Source of the DNA: JBEIGE01 sp040382055
GTDB lineage: Bacteria; Pseudomonadota; Gammaproteobacteria; Burkholderiales; Burkholderiaceae_C
Assembly (NCBI GenBank): GCA_040382055.1
Contig: JBEIGE010000013.1
Span: forward strand, 1-64,000
Direction of reading: 5' to 3'
DNA: 64,000 nucleotides
Each line of letters begins with the position of its first letter. Position 1 is the stretch's first letter. Both the position numbers and the translations under genes were made by a program. Positions 31,522-40,463 of the stretch are shown here, one piece after another. The notes below the pieces were generated by a model. The model made no database searches, was not told the origin of the DNA, and saw only the letters and a list, made by a program, of their open reading frames with translations.

Positions 31522-34110
31522 ATGGAAGTTACAAGAATTCGCGCTCTGCGCGGCCCCAACCTGTGGAGCCACCACACGGCCATTGAGTCGGTAGTTATCT
31601 GTTCTGCTGAAGAGCAAAAACTCAATGCCAGAGATGGTTTTGAAAGCCGCTTGCGTGCCCTTTTTCCTGAGATCCGGCCACTTCAACCGACGGGTCATGA
31701 AAATATAGTGTCTATGGCCCATGTGCTGGAAGTCGCAGCTTTGGACTTGCAGGCCCAAGCTGGTTGCCCCGTCACATTCAGCCGTTCCACTTCCACCGCC
31801 GACCCCGGTGTTTACCAGGTGGTGGTGGAGTACTCTGAGGAATCAGTCGGGCGGCAGGCGATGGCGTTCGCGCAAGCGCTTTGCCTGGCCGCCAAGAACG
31901 ACACCGCATTCGATCTCCAAGGGGCGCTAGAGGAATTGCGTGAGCTTGATGAAGATAACCGCCTCGGTCCCAGCACAGGTTCAATTGTGGACGCTGCTGT
32001 AGCGCGTCGAATACCCTTCAGGCGCATGACCCAGGGCAGCATGATCATGTTCGGCTGGGGTAGCAAGCAGCGGCGCATTCAGGCAGCCGAGATGGATGTC
32101 ACCAGCGCCATTTCAGAGGCCATCGCACAGGACAAACAACTCACCAAAAAACTGTTGGATGCTGCTGGGGTTCCGGTACCCCTGGGTCGCGAAGTGTCTA
32201 CGCCTGAAGATGCCTGGAACGCGGCGCTTGAGATCGGGCTGCCAGTTGTGGTCAAACCCAAGGACGGCAACCAGGGCAAGGGCGTGAGTGTGAACATCAC
32301 CACGAAAGAGCGGCTGCTGGCCGCCTTTGAGGCCAGCAAGGAGTTTGGGGAAGAAATTCTTGTGGAACGCTACCTGCCAGGCAATGATTTCCGTTTGCTG
32401 GTTGTCGGTAACAAGCTGGTTGCTGCCGCGCGTCGCGATCCGCCCAAAGTGGTGGGTGACGGCGTCCACACCATCGCCGAGTTGATCGAAGAAATCAACA
32501 AAGACCCGCGCCGTGGTTCGGGTCATTCGACATCCCTGACAAAAATCATCCTGGATGAGATTGCCATGGCCTGCATGGCTACCCAGGAGCTCGATGGCGA
32601 ATCCATTCCGGCCAAAGGCAAGCGTGTGACCTTGCGGCACAACGCCAATCTTTCCACCGGGGGCTCTGCAACCGATGTCACAGACGATGTACACCCTGAA
32701 GTCGCCCAGCGCGCCATCGCTGCGGCACTCATGGTCGGACTGGACATCTGCGGCGTTGACATGGTGTGCGACAGCATTCTGCACCCGCTCGAAGAGCAGG
32801 GCGGCGGCGTGGTCGAAGTCAATGCTGCACCGGGCTTGCGCATGCATTTGTCTCCTTCTTTTGGCAAGGGTCGGGCCGTTGGCGAGGCCATCATCTCCAA
32901 CATGTTCGGTCCCCGTGAGAATGGCCGAATTCCCCTGGTTGCTGTTACTGGCACCAATGGCAAAACCACCACCGTGCGTTTGATCACACACCTGATCGCG
33001 CAGACCGGTCTGCGCGTAGGCATGACCAACACCGATGGCGTGTTTGTGGCTGGTCAACGCATTGATAGCGGTGACTGCAGCGGACCGAAAAGTGCGCGAA
33101 ACGTGCTGCAGCATCCTGACGTGGACGCTGCCGTACTGGAAACTGCCCGCGGTGGCATGCTGCGCGAAGGACTGGCTTTTGATCGCTGCGATGTCGCGGT
33201 AGTCACCAATGTTGGCAATGGCGACCACCTTGGCTTGAACTTCATCACCACCGTCGAGGATCTGGCGGTACTCAAGCGAGTGATCGTTCAGAACATTGCT
33301 GACAAGGGCATCGCTGTGCTCAATGCGGCTGACCCGATTGTGGCCGGTATGGCCAATCACTGTAACGCTGCAGTTACCTTCTTTGCCATGGATCGCAGCA
33401 ATCCGGTCATGGCCACCCATATTGCTCAAGGCAAGCGGGCCGTTTATGTCGACGGCGGCTACCTGGTTGCAGCCGAAGGGGCTAGCCTGCACCGCATCGC
33501 GTTGTCACTGATTCCCATCACCCACCAAGGTGCCATTGGCTTTCAAGTGGAAAACGTCATGGCCTCGGTGGCAGCAGCCTGGGGGCTTAGTCTGGATTGG
33601 GAAGCCATTGAACGTGGTCTGTTAAGCTTTCACAATGACAGCGACAACGCACTGGGTCGTTTCAACATGTTCAACTACCGTGGCGCTACGATCATTGCCG
33701 ACTATGGCCACAACCCGGATGCCATGACCGCACTGGTGCAGGCGGTTGAAAGGATGCCAGCCAAGCGCCGCAGCGTGGTTATCAGTGGCGCGGGTGATCG
33801 CCGTGACTCGGATATCCGCCAGCAAACCGAAATTCTTGGGCACGCCTTTGACGATGTGATTCTTTACCAGGATCAATGCCAGCGCGGCAGGGAAGATGGC
33901 GAAGTGCTGGCGCTGCTTCGCGCCGGGCTTGAGAACGCCAGCCGAACCCGAAGCACCCGCGAAATCAGGGGTGAGTTTCTGGCCATAGAAACCGCCTTGG
34001 AAAATCTCCAGGAGGGTGACTTGTGCCTGATCCTGATCGATCAGGTAGAAGAGTCGCTGGCCCACATCGCTGCGCGGGTTGGCGAGTCGTCATTGGTGAA
34101 GGTCGCCTAA
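31522..34110 (+). CDS. cphA: Cyanophycin synthetase
   Basis: 862 residues from the ATG at 31522; the upstream in-frame codons overlap cphA'. It polymerises aspartate and arginine into cyanophycin, a nitrogen and carbon store, without ribosomes. The N-terminal domain ('RIRALRGPNLWSHHTAIES'), ATP-grasp domain ('PVVVKPKDGNQGKGVSVNI', 'EVNAAPGLRMHL') and Mur-ligase domain with intact P-loop 'VTGTNGKTTTVRL' (near 477) are all present. The C-terminal ligase domain has 'IADYGHNPDAMTALVQAV' and 'SGAGDRRDSDIRQQ'. The length fits the family at about 870 residues. No cyanophycinase is in the window. Its stop overlaps the convergent gpsA stop. Confidence 0.96.
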   Translation: MEVTRIRALRGPNLWSHHTAIESVVICSAEEQKLNARDGFESRLRALFPEIRPLQPTGHENIVSMAHVLEVAALDLQAQAGCPVTFSRSTSTADPGVYQVVVEYSEESVGRQAMAFAQALCLAAKNDTAFDLQGALEELRELDEDNRLGPSTGSIVDAAVARRIPFRRMTQGSMIMFGWGSKQRRIQAAEMDVTSAISEAIAQDKQLTKKLLDAAGVPVPLGREVSTPEDAWNAALEIGLPVVVKPKDGNQGKGVSVNITTKERLLAAFEASKEFGEEILVERYLPGNDFRLLVVGNKLVAAARRDPPKVVGDGVHTIAELIEEINKDPRRGSGHSTSLTKIILDEIAMACMATQELDGESIPAKGKRVTLRHNANLSTGGSATDVTDDVHPEVAQRAIAAALMVGLDICGVDMVCDSILHPLEEQGGGVVEVNAAPGLRMHLSPSFGKGRAVGEAIISNMFGPRENGRIPLVAVTGTNGKTTTVRLITHLIAQTGLRVGMTNTDGVFVAGQRIDSGDCSGPKSARNVLQHPDVDAAVLETARGGMLREGLAFDRCDVAVVTNVGNGDHLGLNFITTVEDLAVLKRVIVQNIADKGIAVLNAADPIVAGMANHCNAAVTFFAMDRSNPVMATHIAQGKRAVYVDGGYLVAAEGASLHRIALSLIPITHQGAIGFQVENVMASVAAAWGLSLDWEAIERGLLSFHNDSDNALGRFNMFNYRGATIIADYGHNPDAMTALVQAVERMPAKRRSVVISGAGDRRDSDIRQQTEILGHAFDDVILYQDQCQRGREDGEVLALLRAGLENASRTRSTREIRGEFLAIETALENLQEGDLCLILIDQVEESLAHIAARVGESSLVKVA

Positions 34111-35129
34111 GCGCTGGCACTTTCTGAAGCCGGGTCTCTTCTCATCAAAGCGGACATGGCCTGATGGGCGTTAAGGTTGCCGTCAAGCAGATCGACCACG
34201 GCCTGCGTAATGGGCATGGTCACATGACAACGCTGCGCACGATGTAGAACGGTACGGGCGCTGTACACGCCTTCAGCGACATGACCCAGTGAGGCCACGG
34301 CCTGATCCAGTGTCTGGCCCTGCGCCAGCAGCAAACCAATTTTTCGGTTGCGGCTTAAATCTCCTGTGGCGGTCAGCACCAGGTCACCCAGACCGGATAA
34401 GCCCATAAAGGTTTCCATCCGGGCACCCAGTGCAAGGCCCAGACGGCTCATCTCTGCGAGGCCTCGGGTAATGAGGGCAGCACGCGCATTCAGGCCCAAA
34501 CCCAATCCATCGCACAAGCCTGTGGCAATGGCCATGACGTTTTTGACGGCGCCGCCCACCTCAACTCCGACAATGTCATCGTTGGCATAGACTCGCAAAG
34601 TGCTGCTGTGAAAAGCCGCCACCAGCGCCTCGCGCATGCTGGCATGAAGACTGGCAGCTACCAGGGCCGTCGGCTTGCCTTGTGCTACTTCCAGGGCAAA
34701 GCTCGGGCCACTGAGAACGCCCGCTATCAAATTTGGAGCTAACTGGCCTTGTATTTCATGGGCTAGAAGTCCCAAGGAGCCATGACTGGCGGTTTCAAAG
34801 CCTTTGCAAAGCCACGCCACTGGCGACCCGGTATGCCTGATCGACATCAACACAGCGCGCAAGCCTGCCATCGGCGTGGCGATCAGGACGAGTTCGTGAG
34901 AATGGACGCAAGTCGCCAGCTCCTCAATGTTGCCGCCGATTGCCTGCAAGCGCTCGGGAAAAATCTGGCCGGGGAGGTAACGCGCATTAAGGCGGTCCGT
35001 CTGCATCGCAGCCGCCTGAGCCGCATCCCGCGCCCAAAGTGTCACTTCATGGCTGACCGAGGCGTTGCCACTGGCGCTGATGGCCAATGCTGTTCCCCAA
35101 GCACCCGCACCAATCACTATTATTTTCAT
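34107..35129 (-). CDS. gpsA: Glycerol-3-phosphate dehydrogenase [NAD(P)+]
   Basis: 340 residues. It reduces dihydroxyacetone phosphate to sn-glycerol 3-phosphate for phospholipid synthesis, in the cytoplasm. The N-terminal nucleotide-binding motif is 'MKIIVIGAGAWGTALA'. The substrate-binding segment 'GVEVGGAVKNVMAIATGLCDG' and 'GLSGLGDLVLTATGDLSRNR' are typical of GpsA. It lies 50 bases downstream of secB on the same strand, a common arrangement (secB-gpsA) in Proteobacteria. Its stop overlaps the convergent cphA stop by four bases. Confidence 0.96.
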   Translation of the reverse strand: MKIIVIGAGAWGTALAISASGNASVSHEVTLWARDAAQAAAMQTDRLNARYLPGQIFPERLQAIGGNIEELATCVHSHELVLIATPMAGLRAVLMSIRHTGSPVAWLCKGFETASHGSLGLLAHEIQGQLAPNLIAGVLSGPSFALEVAQGKPTALVAASLHASMREALVAAFHSSTLRVYANDDIVGVEVGGAVKNVMAIATGLCDGLGLGLNARAALITRGLAEMSRLGLALGARMETFMGLSGLGDLVLTATGDLSRNRKIGLLLAQGQTLDQAVASLGHVAEGVYSARTVLHRAQRCHVTMPITQAVVDLLDGNLNAHQAMSALMRRDPASESASA

Positions 35130-35179
35130 AGCTCAGAGTGCTTACACCTACTCGGCTTTAGCCCAAAAACCTGACTGCC

Positions 35180-35626
35180 TTATTGGATCTGCTGGGTTCC
35201 TTGCTGGGCCTGCTGCTGCTCATACATGGCTTGAAAATTGATTTCGGACAAATGGACAGGGGGAAACCCAGCACGCTGGATCAGGTCGGCCACATTGCCA
35301 CGCAGATAGGGATACACAATTTGCGGGCAGGCAATGCCCAGTATGGGTCCCATCTGTTCCTCGGGCAGGTTGCGGATCTCAAAAATCCCGGCTTGAGTGG
35401 ATTCAACCAGGAACACAGTTTTGTCATTGAGTTTGGTATGGACAGTGGCTGTGACACTGACTTCATACACGCCGTCGGCTACGGGGGTGGCATTCACACC
35501 CAACTGAATATCAACGACAGGTTGCTGTTGCTCCAGCAAAATGGCAGGTGAATTGGGCTGTTCCAGAGAAGCCTCCTTGAGATAAATGCGTTGAATCTGA
35601 AATACTGGATCTTGGACATCAGCCAT
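35180..35626 (-). CDS. secB: Protein-export chaperone SecB
   Basis: 148 residues. SecB forms a tetramer that keeps preproteins unfolded and passes them to SecA. Typical segments are 'FQIQRIYLKEASLEQPNSP', 'LGVNATPVADGVYEVSVTAT' and 'GIACPQIVYPYLRGNVADLI', followed by 'GFPPVHLSEINFQAMY'. The end is Gln-rich. It is encoded between grxC and gpsA, the usual neighbourhood. A hairpin with a T-rich tail just upstream separates it from grxC. Confidence 0.96.
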   Translation of the reverse strand: MADVQDPVFQIQRIYLKEASLEQPNSPAILLEQQQPVVDIQLGVNATPVADGVYEVSVTATVHTKLNDKTVFLVESTQAGIFEIRNLPEEQMGPILGIACPQIVYPYLRGNVADLIQRAGFPPVHLSEINFQAMYEQQQAQQGTQQIQ

Positions 35627-35642
35627 GGCTTTACTTTCTGGT

Positions 35643-35680
35643 CAGAACAACAAAGCCCGCAGGATCATTCCAGAGCGGGC
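35643..35680 (-). terminator. Intrinsic terminator between grxC and secB
   Basis: On the minus strand, GCCCGC and GCGGGC (35675-35680 and 35655-35660 on the plus strand) form a stem, with an inner GGA/TCC pair. The 3' side runs into TTTGTTGTT. This looks like a Rho-independent terminator for grxC transcripts, leaving secB to its own promoter or to read-through. Confidence 0.6.
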
Positions 35681-35704
35681 ACACGGTACAGCGATTATTA
35701 CAGG

Positions 35705-35965
35705 TCAGCTGGCGAGCAGCATGGGCATCAAGCCGCCTTGTCCATCCAGCGCCACCAGGTCGTCGTGTCCGCCTACATGAGTGCCGCCTATGAAAATTTG
35801 CGGGACAGTGCGCCGCCCAGTAATCTCCATCATGGTCATTCTGGCCTGAGGATCGGTGTCAATACGAATCTCTTCGATCTGCTCAACACCTTTGGATTTC
35901 AGAATTTGCTTGGCCCGAACACAATAAGGGCAGACAGCGGTGGTGTACATCTTCACAATTTGCAT
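35705..35965 (-). CDS. grxC: Glutaredoxin 3
   Basis: 86 residues. A single glutaredoxin domain with the dithiol active site 'CPYC' in 'MYTTAVCPYCVRAKQIL', and the glutathione-binding 'RRTVPQIFIGGTHVGGHDDL'. It reduces protein disulfides and mixed disulfides with glutathione in the cytoplasm. It follows the rhodanese gene by 50 bases and precedes secB, as in many Betaproteobacteria. Length is typical. Confidence 0.95.
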   Translation of the reverse strand: MQIVKMYTTAVCPYCVRAKQILKSKGVEQIEEIRIDTDPQARMTMMEITGRRTVPQIFIGGTHVGGHDDLVALDGQGGLMPMLLAS

Positions 35966-36015
35966 GGCGTTGGCTAGGCTCGCTGGTTCAGGTGGATTAA
36001 AAGGTAGGGGGCAAC

Positions 36016-36423
36016 TTAACTTTTCTCAACAGGTAAACTGGCTGCTTTCCAGCCACCCAGGCCGCCGCTGATATTGTGGGATTTTTCGTAACCCAATTTT
36101 TTTGCTATGGCGGCTGCCCGGCTTGAGCGTCCACCGCTCTGGCAGACAAAAATCAGCGGAGTTGCCTTGTTTTTAACGAGTTCAGGGAGCTTTTTCTCAA
36201 GCTCACCCAAGGGTGCGTTCTTGGCTCCACCCACGTGACCCGCAGCAAACTCGCTGGCATCACAAACATCAATCACTAAGGCTTTTTCGCGGTTAATCAG
36301 CTGTACAGCGTCATTCGGACTAAGCCCTGAAGTGGCAGAGCCTTTGATCACCGGCCACATCAACAGTCCGCCAGAAGACACAGCGACCATGATCAGCATC
36401 CAGTTATCGATAATAAATTTCAC
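36016..36423 (-). CDS. Membrane-anchored rhodanese-like protein
   Basis: 135 residues. An N-terminal hydrophobic segment ('NWMLIMVAVSSGGLLMWPVI') anchors a single rhodanese domain. The active-site loop 'FVCQSGGRSSRAAAIAKKLG' carries the catalytic cysteine, and 'VIDVCDASEFAAGHVGGAKN' is the other family signature. It probably handles sulfane sulfur or disulfides at the membrane; the substrate is unknown. It is the first gene of the minus-strand series rhodanese - grxC - secB - gpsA and is divergent from gpmA. Confidence 0.9.
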   Translation of the reverse strand: MKFIIDNWMLIMVAVSSGGLLMWPVIKGSATSGLSPNDAVQLINREKALVIDVCDASEFAAGHVGGAKNAPLGELEKKLPELVKNKATPLIFVCQSGGRSSRAAAIAKKLGYEKSHNISGGLGGWKAASLPVEKS

Positions 36424-36546
36424 ACGGAGTCCTTGTTTTACGGGTCAAAAAGAGTTGATTTTAGAATGATGGGAAATACTGCGAAGGTTTTATTCAATTG
36501 GCCTTCAACCCAGTCCCTGAACTGCCTTACTTCTAAACCCGAGATC

Positions 36547-37293
36547 ATGTACCAACTTGTCTTCATCCGCCACGGCGAATCCATCTGGAACAAGGACAAC
36601 CGATTTACCGGCTGGACCGATGTTGACCTCACTCAAACCGGTGTCGAGCAAGCCAAAAATGCTGGCCGCCTGCTCAAAGCAGCCGGCTTTGATTTTGATC
36701 TTGCTTACACCAGTGTGCTCAAGCGGGCCACCCGCACCCTATGGCATTGTCTGGACGAACTGGATCGAACCTGGCTGCCTGTGGTCAATAGCTGGCGTCT
36801 CAACGAGCGGCATTACGGCGCTCTGCAGGGACTGAACAAGGCCGAAGTGGCCAAGGAATATGGCGATCAGCAAGTACTGGTCTGGCGCAGAAGTTATGAC
36901 ACACCGCCACCCAAGTTAACCGCAAGCGACTCGGCTGCCGAGCTTAACGACCCTCGATATGCCAGGCTCAGCGCCTCTGAACGGCCATTGACTGAGTGCC
37001 TGAGGGACACCGTCGAACGCGTGATTCCGTTCTGGAACGAGTCCATAGCGCCTGCCATCAAGGCGGGCAAGCGGATCGTGCTGGTAGCCCACGGCAATTC
37101 GATACGCGCACTGATCAAGTACTTGGACCAAGTTTCGGACTCGGACATCATGGCCGTCAACATTCCCAACGGCTTCCCGCTCATTTATGAACTCGATGAG
37201 ACCCTCAAGCCGGTGCGTCACTACTATCTGGGCAATCAGGCTGATATTGACCTGGCGACACATGCAAGCGCTGGGGTCAAGACGGCCGGATAA
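36547..37293 (+). CDS. gpmA: 2,3-bisphosphoglycerate-dependent phosphoglycerate mutase
   Basis: 248 residues from the ATG at 36547 ('MYQLVFIRHGESIWNKDN'); 38 upstream in-frame codons are not family-like. It interconverts 3- and 2-phosphoglycerate in glycolysis and gluconeogenesis. The catalytic phospho-His is in 'RHGES'. Other motifs are 'FTGWTDVDLTQTG', 'NERHYGALQGLNKAEVAKEYG' and the second His in 'LVAHGNSIRAL'. It shares a 123-base divergent region with the rhodanese gene. Confidence 0.95.
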   Translation: MYQLVFIRHGESIWNKDNRFTGWTDVDLTQTGVEQAKNAGRLLKAAGFDFDLAYTSVLKRATRTLWHCLDELDRTWLPVVNSWRLNERHYGALQGLNKAEVAKEYGDQQVLVWRRSYDTPPPKLTASDSAAELNDPRYARLSASERPLTECLRDTVERVIPFWNESIAPAIKAGKRIVLVAHGNSIRALIKYLDQVSDSDIMAVNIPNGFPLIYELDETLKPVRHYYLGNQADIDLATHASAGVKTAG

Positions 37294-37364
37294 CCCGATA
37301 TAGGGAACCCCGACTGTGATTTCTGCTCCAAACGTGTATATTGACCAATTAACGAAAAATTTGT

Positions 37365-38801
37365 ATGCGCCAGAAATTTAAAATTGCAGGCTGGATCTCA
37401 CTGGGTGTTGTAGCCGGTGCGCTCACCACAGTTTCACTGCAAACTGTTGCCAGAGGAACATTGGCGCCCTTGCCGCTTGAGGAGTTGCAGCAACTTGCGG
37501 CTGTATTCGGCATGGTCAAGACAGATTATGTGGAGCCCGTCGATGAAAAAAAACTGATCACGGATGCCATTTCCGGCATGGTGGCCAGCCTGGATCCGCA
37601 TTCTCAATATTTTGACAAGAAGTCATTCAAGGAGTTTCGTGAAGGAACCACCGGACGATTTGTTGGCGTTGGCATTGAAATAACCCAGGAGGATGGGCTG
37701 GTCAAGGTTGTCTCCCCGATTGAGGGATCACCCGCTTTTCGGGCTGGCCTGAAAACCAATGACCTGATCACCAAAATTGACGATACCGCTGTGAAAGGTC
37801 TGACCTTGAACGAGGCTGTCAAGCGCATGCGGGGCGAACCCAACACGAAGGTCCTTCTGACAATTTTCCGAAAAGAGGAAAACCGGTCTTTTCCTGTCAG
37901 TATTACCCGCGAAGAAATAAAGACGCAGTCAGTGAAGGGCAAGTTAATTGAACCCGGCTATGCATGGATCAGGCTGAGTCAGTTCCAGGAACGTACGGTT
38001 GAGGATTTTGTACGCAAGGTTGAGGAGATCTACAAGCTTGATCAAAATCTCAAGGGACTTGTGCTGGACCTGCGAAATGACCCGGGTGGCCTGCTGGACG
38101 CAGCCGTAGCCGTTTCTGCAGCATTTCTGCCTGAAAACGTGACCGTGGTTTCCACAAACGGACAGTTGGCCGAAAGCAAGTTCACCTACAAAGCTTCCCC
38201 CGAGTTTTATCTGCGCAGGGGCAGTTCTGACCCGCTGCGCCGTCTGCCCACTGCGCTGAAAACTGTACCTTTGGTGGTACTGGTTAATGAGGGATCTGCG
38301 TCAGCCAGTGAAATTGTGGCTGGTGCCCTGCAAGACTATCAACGCGCGACCATCATGGGCAACCAGACTTTCGGCAAGGGTTCCGTTCAGACTGTTCGCC
38401 CGCTGGGCCCAGACACCGGCCTGAAAATTACAACAGCGCGCTACTACACACCCAAGGGTAAATCCATACAAGCCAAAGGCATCGTTCCGGATGTGATGGT
38501 TGATGAAACCGCTGAAGGCAATTTGTTTGCTGCTCTGCGAACACGTGAGGCTGATCTTGAAAAACATCTGAGTAGTGGTCAGGCTGCTGAAAAGAAAGAT
38601 CCAGCGCGTGAAAAGGCCCGTGAGGAAGCGATAAAAAAGCTGGAAGATGAATCCAAAAAGTCTCCTCAGGATCGCAGATTGCCTGAGTTTGGTTCCGACA
38701 AGGATTTTCAACTTGCCCAGGCACTCAATCGCCTCAAAGGTCAGCCAGTCATGGTCAGCAAAACCATGACCGAGCGCAAGGATGAGCCCAAGGAAAATTA
38801 G
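37365..38801 (+). CDS. ctp: Carboxy-terminal processing protease, S41 family
   Basis: 478 residues. An N-terminal signal/anchor ('IAGWISLGVVAGALTTVSL') is followed by a PDZ domain ('GVGIEITQEDGLVKVVSPI') and a tail-specific protease domain. The catalytic Ser is in 'NEGSASASEIVAGAL' and the Lys in 'TFGKGSVQTVRPL'. The last 90 residues are highly charged and Lys/Glu-rich. It cleaves C-terminal segments of periplasmic proteins. In Burkholderiales it usually lies between gpmA and moeB, as here. Confidence 0.94.
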   Translation: MRQKFKIAGWISLGVVAGALTTVSLQTVARGTLAPLPLEELQQLAAVFGMVKTDYVEPVDEKKLITDAISGMVASLDPHSQYFDKKSFKEFREGTTGRFVGVGIEITQEDGLVKVVSPIEGSPAFRAGLKTNDLITKIDDTAVKGLTLNEAVKRMRGEPNTKVLLTIFRKEENRSFPVSITREEIKTQSVKGKLIEPGYAWIRLSQFQERTVEDFVRKVEEIYKLDQNLKGLVLDLRNDPGGLLDAAVAVSAAFLPENVTVVSTNGQLAESKFTYKASPEFYLRRGSSDPLRRLPTALKTVPLVVLVNEGSASASEIVAGALQDYQRATIMGNQTFGKGSVQTVRPLGPDTGLKITTARYYTPKGKSIQAKGIVPDVMVDETAEGNLFAALRTREADLEKHLSSGQAAEKKDPAREKAREEAIKKLEDESKKSPQDRRLPEFGSDKDFQLAQALNRLKGQPVMVSKTMTERKDEPKEN

Positions 38802-38803
38802 GC

Positions 38804-39553
38804 TTGACCGATGATCAATTGCTACGCTATTCCCGACACATCCTGCTTGATGACATCGGGATTGAAGGCCAGCAGCGCATCCTAGACAGTCACGCCCTGA
38901 TCATCGGTGCGGGCGGTTTGGGATCGCCTGCTGCGCTCTATTTAGGTTCCGCGGGTGTGGGGCTCATTACCGTCGTTGACGATGATTTGGTCGACATGAC
39001 CAACCTGCAAAGGCAAATCGCTCACACAACCGCCCGAGTTGGCCAGCCAAAGAGCAACTCTGTGCGGCAGGCGATCTCCGACATCAACCCTTTGGTTCGG
39101 GTCTCGCCAGTGTTGGCACGTGCAGATGCGGCTCTTCTTGACAGCCTGGTCCGGCAAGCTGATGTTGTGCTGGACTGCAGCGACAACTTTGCAACGCGCC
39201 ATGCCATTAATCTTGCCTGCGTCAAGTTTCATAAACCACTGGTTTCTGGAGCAGCCATACGCTTTGATGCCCAGATCAGCGTATACGATTCCCGCTCACA
39301 AGACTCTCCATGCTATGCATGCGTATTCCCGCCAGACAGTAGTTTTGAGGAAGCACGCTGTGCCACGATGGGGGTATTTGCGCCGCTGGTGGGGATCATA
39401 GGTTCCATGCAGGCTTCAGAGGCGCTCAAACTGATGGCGCTCGGATCATCTTCCCTGACTGGACGCCTGATGATGCTCGATGGTCGCCGAATGGCCTGGA
39501 ATGAAGTGAGGCTGCCTCGCCATGTCGATTGCCTTGTTTGCTCACACCAATAA
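38804..39553 (+). CDS. moeB: MoeB/ThiF/HesA-type adenylyltransferase
   Basis: 249 residues starting at a TTG (38804) two bases after the ctp stop. An ATG at 38811 is out of frame. It adenylates the C-terminal Gly of a ubiquitin-like sulfur carrier (MoaD or ThiS). The ATP site is 'LIIGAGGLGSPAALYLGSAG', then 'LVDMTNLQRQIAH' and 'VLDCSDNFATRHAIN'. Zinc-binding pairs are 'CYAC' and 'CLVC' close to the C-terminus. It could serve molybdopterin synthesis, needed for the formate dehydrogenase in this window, or thiamine synthesis; sequence alone does not decide. It lacks a C-terminal rhodanese domain. Confidence 0.9.
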   Translation: MTDDQLLRYSRHILLDDIGIEGQQRILDSHALIIGAGGLGSPAALYLGSAGVGLITVVDDDLVDMTNLQRQIAHTTARVGQPKSNSVRQAISDINPLVRVSPVLARADAALLDSLVRQADVVLDCSDNFATRHAINLACVKFHKPLVSGAAIRFDAQISVYDSRSQDSPCYACVFPPDSSFEEARCATMGVFAPLVGIIGSMQASEALKLMALGSSSLTGRLMMLDGRRMAWNEVRLPRHVDCLVCSHQ

Positions 39554-39683
39554 ACTGTCGGGCTGCTTGCTGGCAGTCTCAATTCGCTGGTAACCAGAAA
39601 TGACCGCGCATTGACGGGTATTTGTCGCGATTTGCCTGTAGTGACACCTGTTAAACTTTGTCTACCTATCGATAGTCGCCGCA

Positions 39684-40463
39684 GTGTCCACACCCCTTTC
39701 ATCAATGATAGATCCCCGTGATTTGCGTCTGGATGATGCTTTGGCTTTGCTTGGCCACGCTCAGACCCTGTTGGTTCCGCCTACAAACGCGGCACCCACC
39801 GGCTATCTTCAAAGCGTTATCGACGGGTTGTGTGAGCTTTCTCTCAAAGACCCTCTCACAGGTCTTTCCAACCGGCGTCATTTAAACGCGGTTCTTGAGC
39901 GCGAGATCGAAGTGGTTGCGCGCTCAGGCAACTCTTGTCTACTCTTGATGTTAGACATTGATCACTTCAAGAAAGTCAATGACTCCTACGGACATGTGGC
40001 CGGGGATCAAGTACTTCAAGCCGTGGCCCGTTGTGTAACCGGCTGCATCCGCCCCCAGGACACCCTGGCACGCTTTGGGGGTGAAGAGTTTGCCATTGTG
40101 ATGCCTGATTGTCAGTTCAGTTACGCTGAGGCTGTGGCAGAGCGTATTCGCCTGTCTGTCGCTTCCCTTTTGATTCCCCTATCCCCCTTGCAACAGATTC
40201 AGGTGACCATCAGCATCGGTGGCGCATTTGCCCCCGTCTGGGTGCGCTCGACATCGGACCTCTGGATCGAGCGCGCAGACGCCAAACTCTATTTGGCCAA
40301 GTCCAGTGGGCGCAACCAGGTACGCATCGACCAACCGCACGTCATTTACGTGAGCGCAGAGGAAAAGAGCCTTCTGTTTGGTTCCCTCAACATGGATGAA
40401 TCCGCATGGATAGAGAGTTCTCCAGACGATTCATCCAATTCGATGCCCAGAACCAGTCAATGA
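39684..40463 (+). CDS. GGDEF-domain diguanylate cyclase
   Basis: 259 residues from a GTG at 39684, or 252 from the ATG at 39705. A short helical N-terminal part of about 60 residues with no recognisable sensor precedes a GGDEF domain. The catalytic motif is 'ARFGGEEFAIVMPD'. The inhibitory I-site RxxD is present as 'RPQD', five residues before GGEEF, so the enzyme should make c-di-GMP and be feedback-inhibited. There is no membrane segment. The stop codon overlaps the ATPase start as ATGA, pointing to a coupled pair. The input signal is unknown. Confidence 0.9.
   Translation: MSTPLSSMIDPRDLRLDDALALLGHAQTLLVPPTNAAPTGYLQSVIDGLCELSLKDPLTGLSNRRHLNAVLEREIEVVARSGNSCLLLMLDIDHFKKVNDSYGHVAGDQVLQAVARCVTGCIRPQDTLARFGGEEFAIVMPDCQFSYAEAVAERIRLSVASLLIPLSPLQQIQVTISIGGAFAPVWVRSTSDLWIERADAKLYLAKSSGRNQVRIDQPHVIYVSAEEKSLLFGSLNMDESAWIESSPDDSSNSMPRTSQ

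Noticed and set aside
32113..33492. 459-codon open frame on the minus strand, opposite cphA
   Set aside because: It is an antisense shadow of the ATP-grasp and Mur-ligase regions of CphA, with no family resemblance.
38811..38816. ATG as a start for the moeB/thiF gene
   Set aside because: It is out of frame with the family sequence; the TTG at 38804 gives the expected N-terminus 'MTDDQLLRYSRHILL'.
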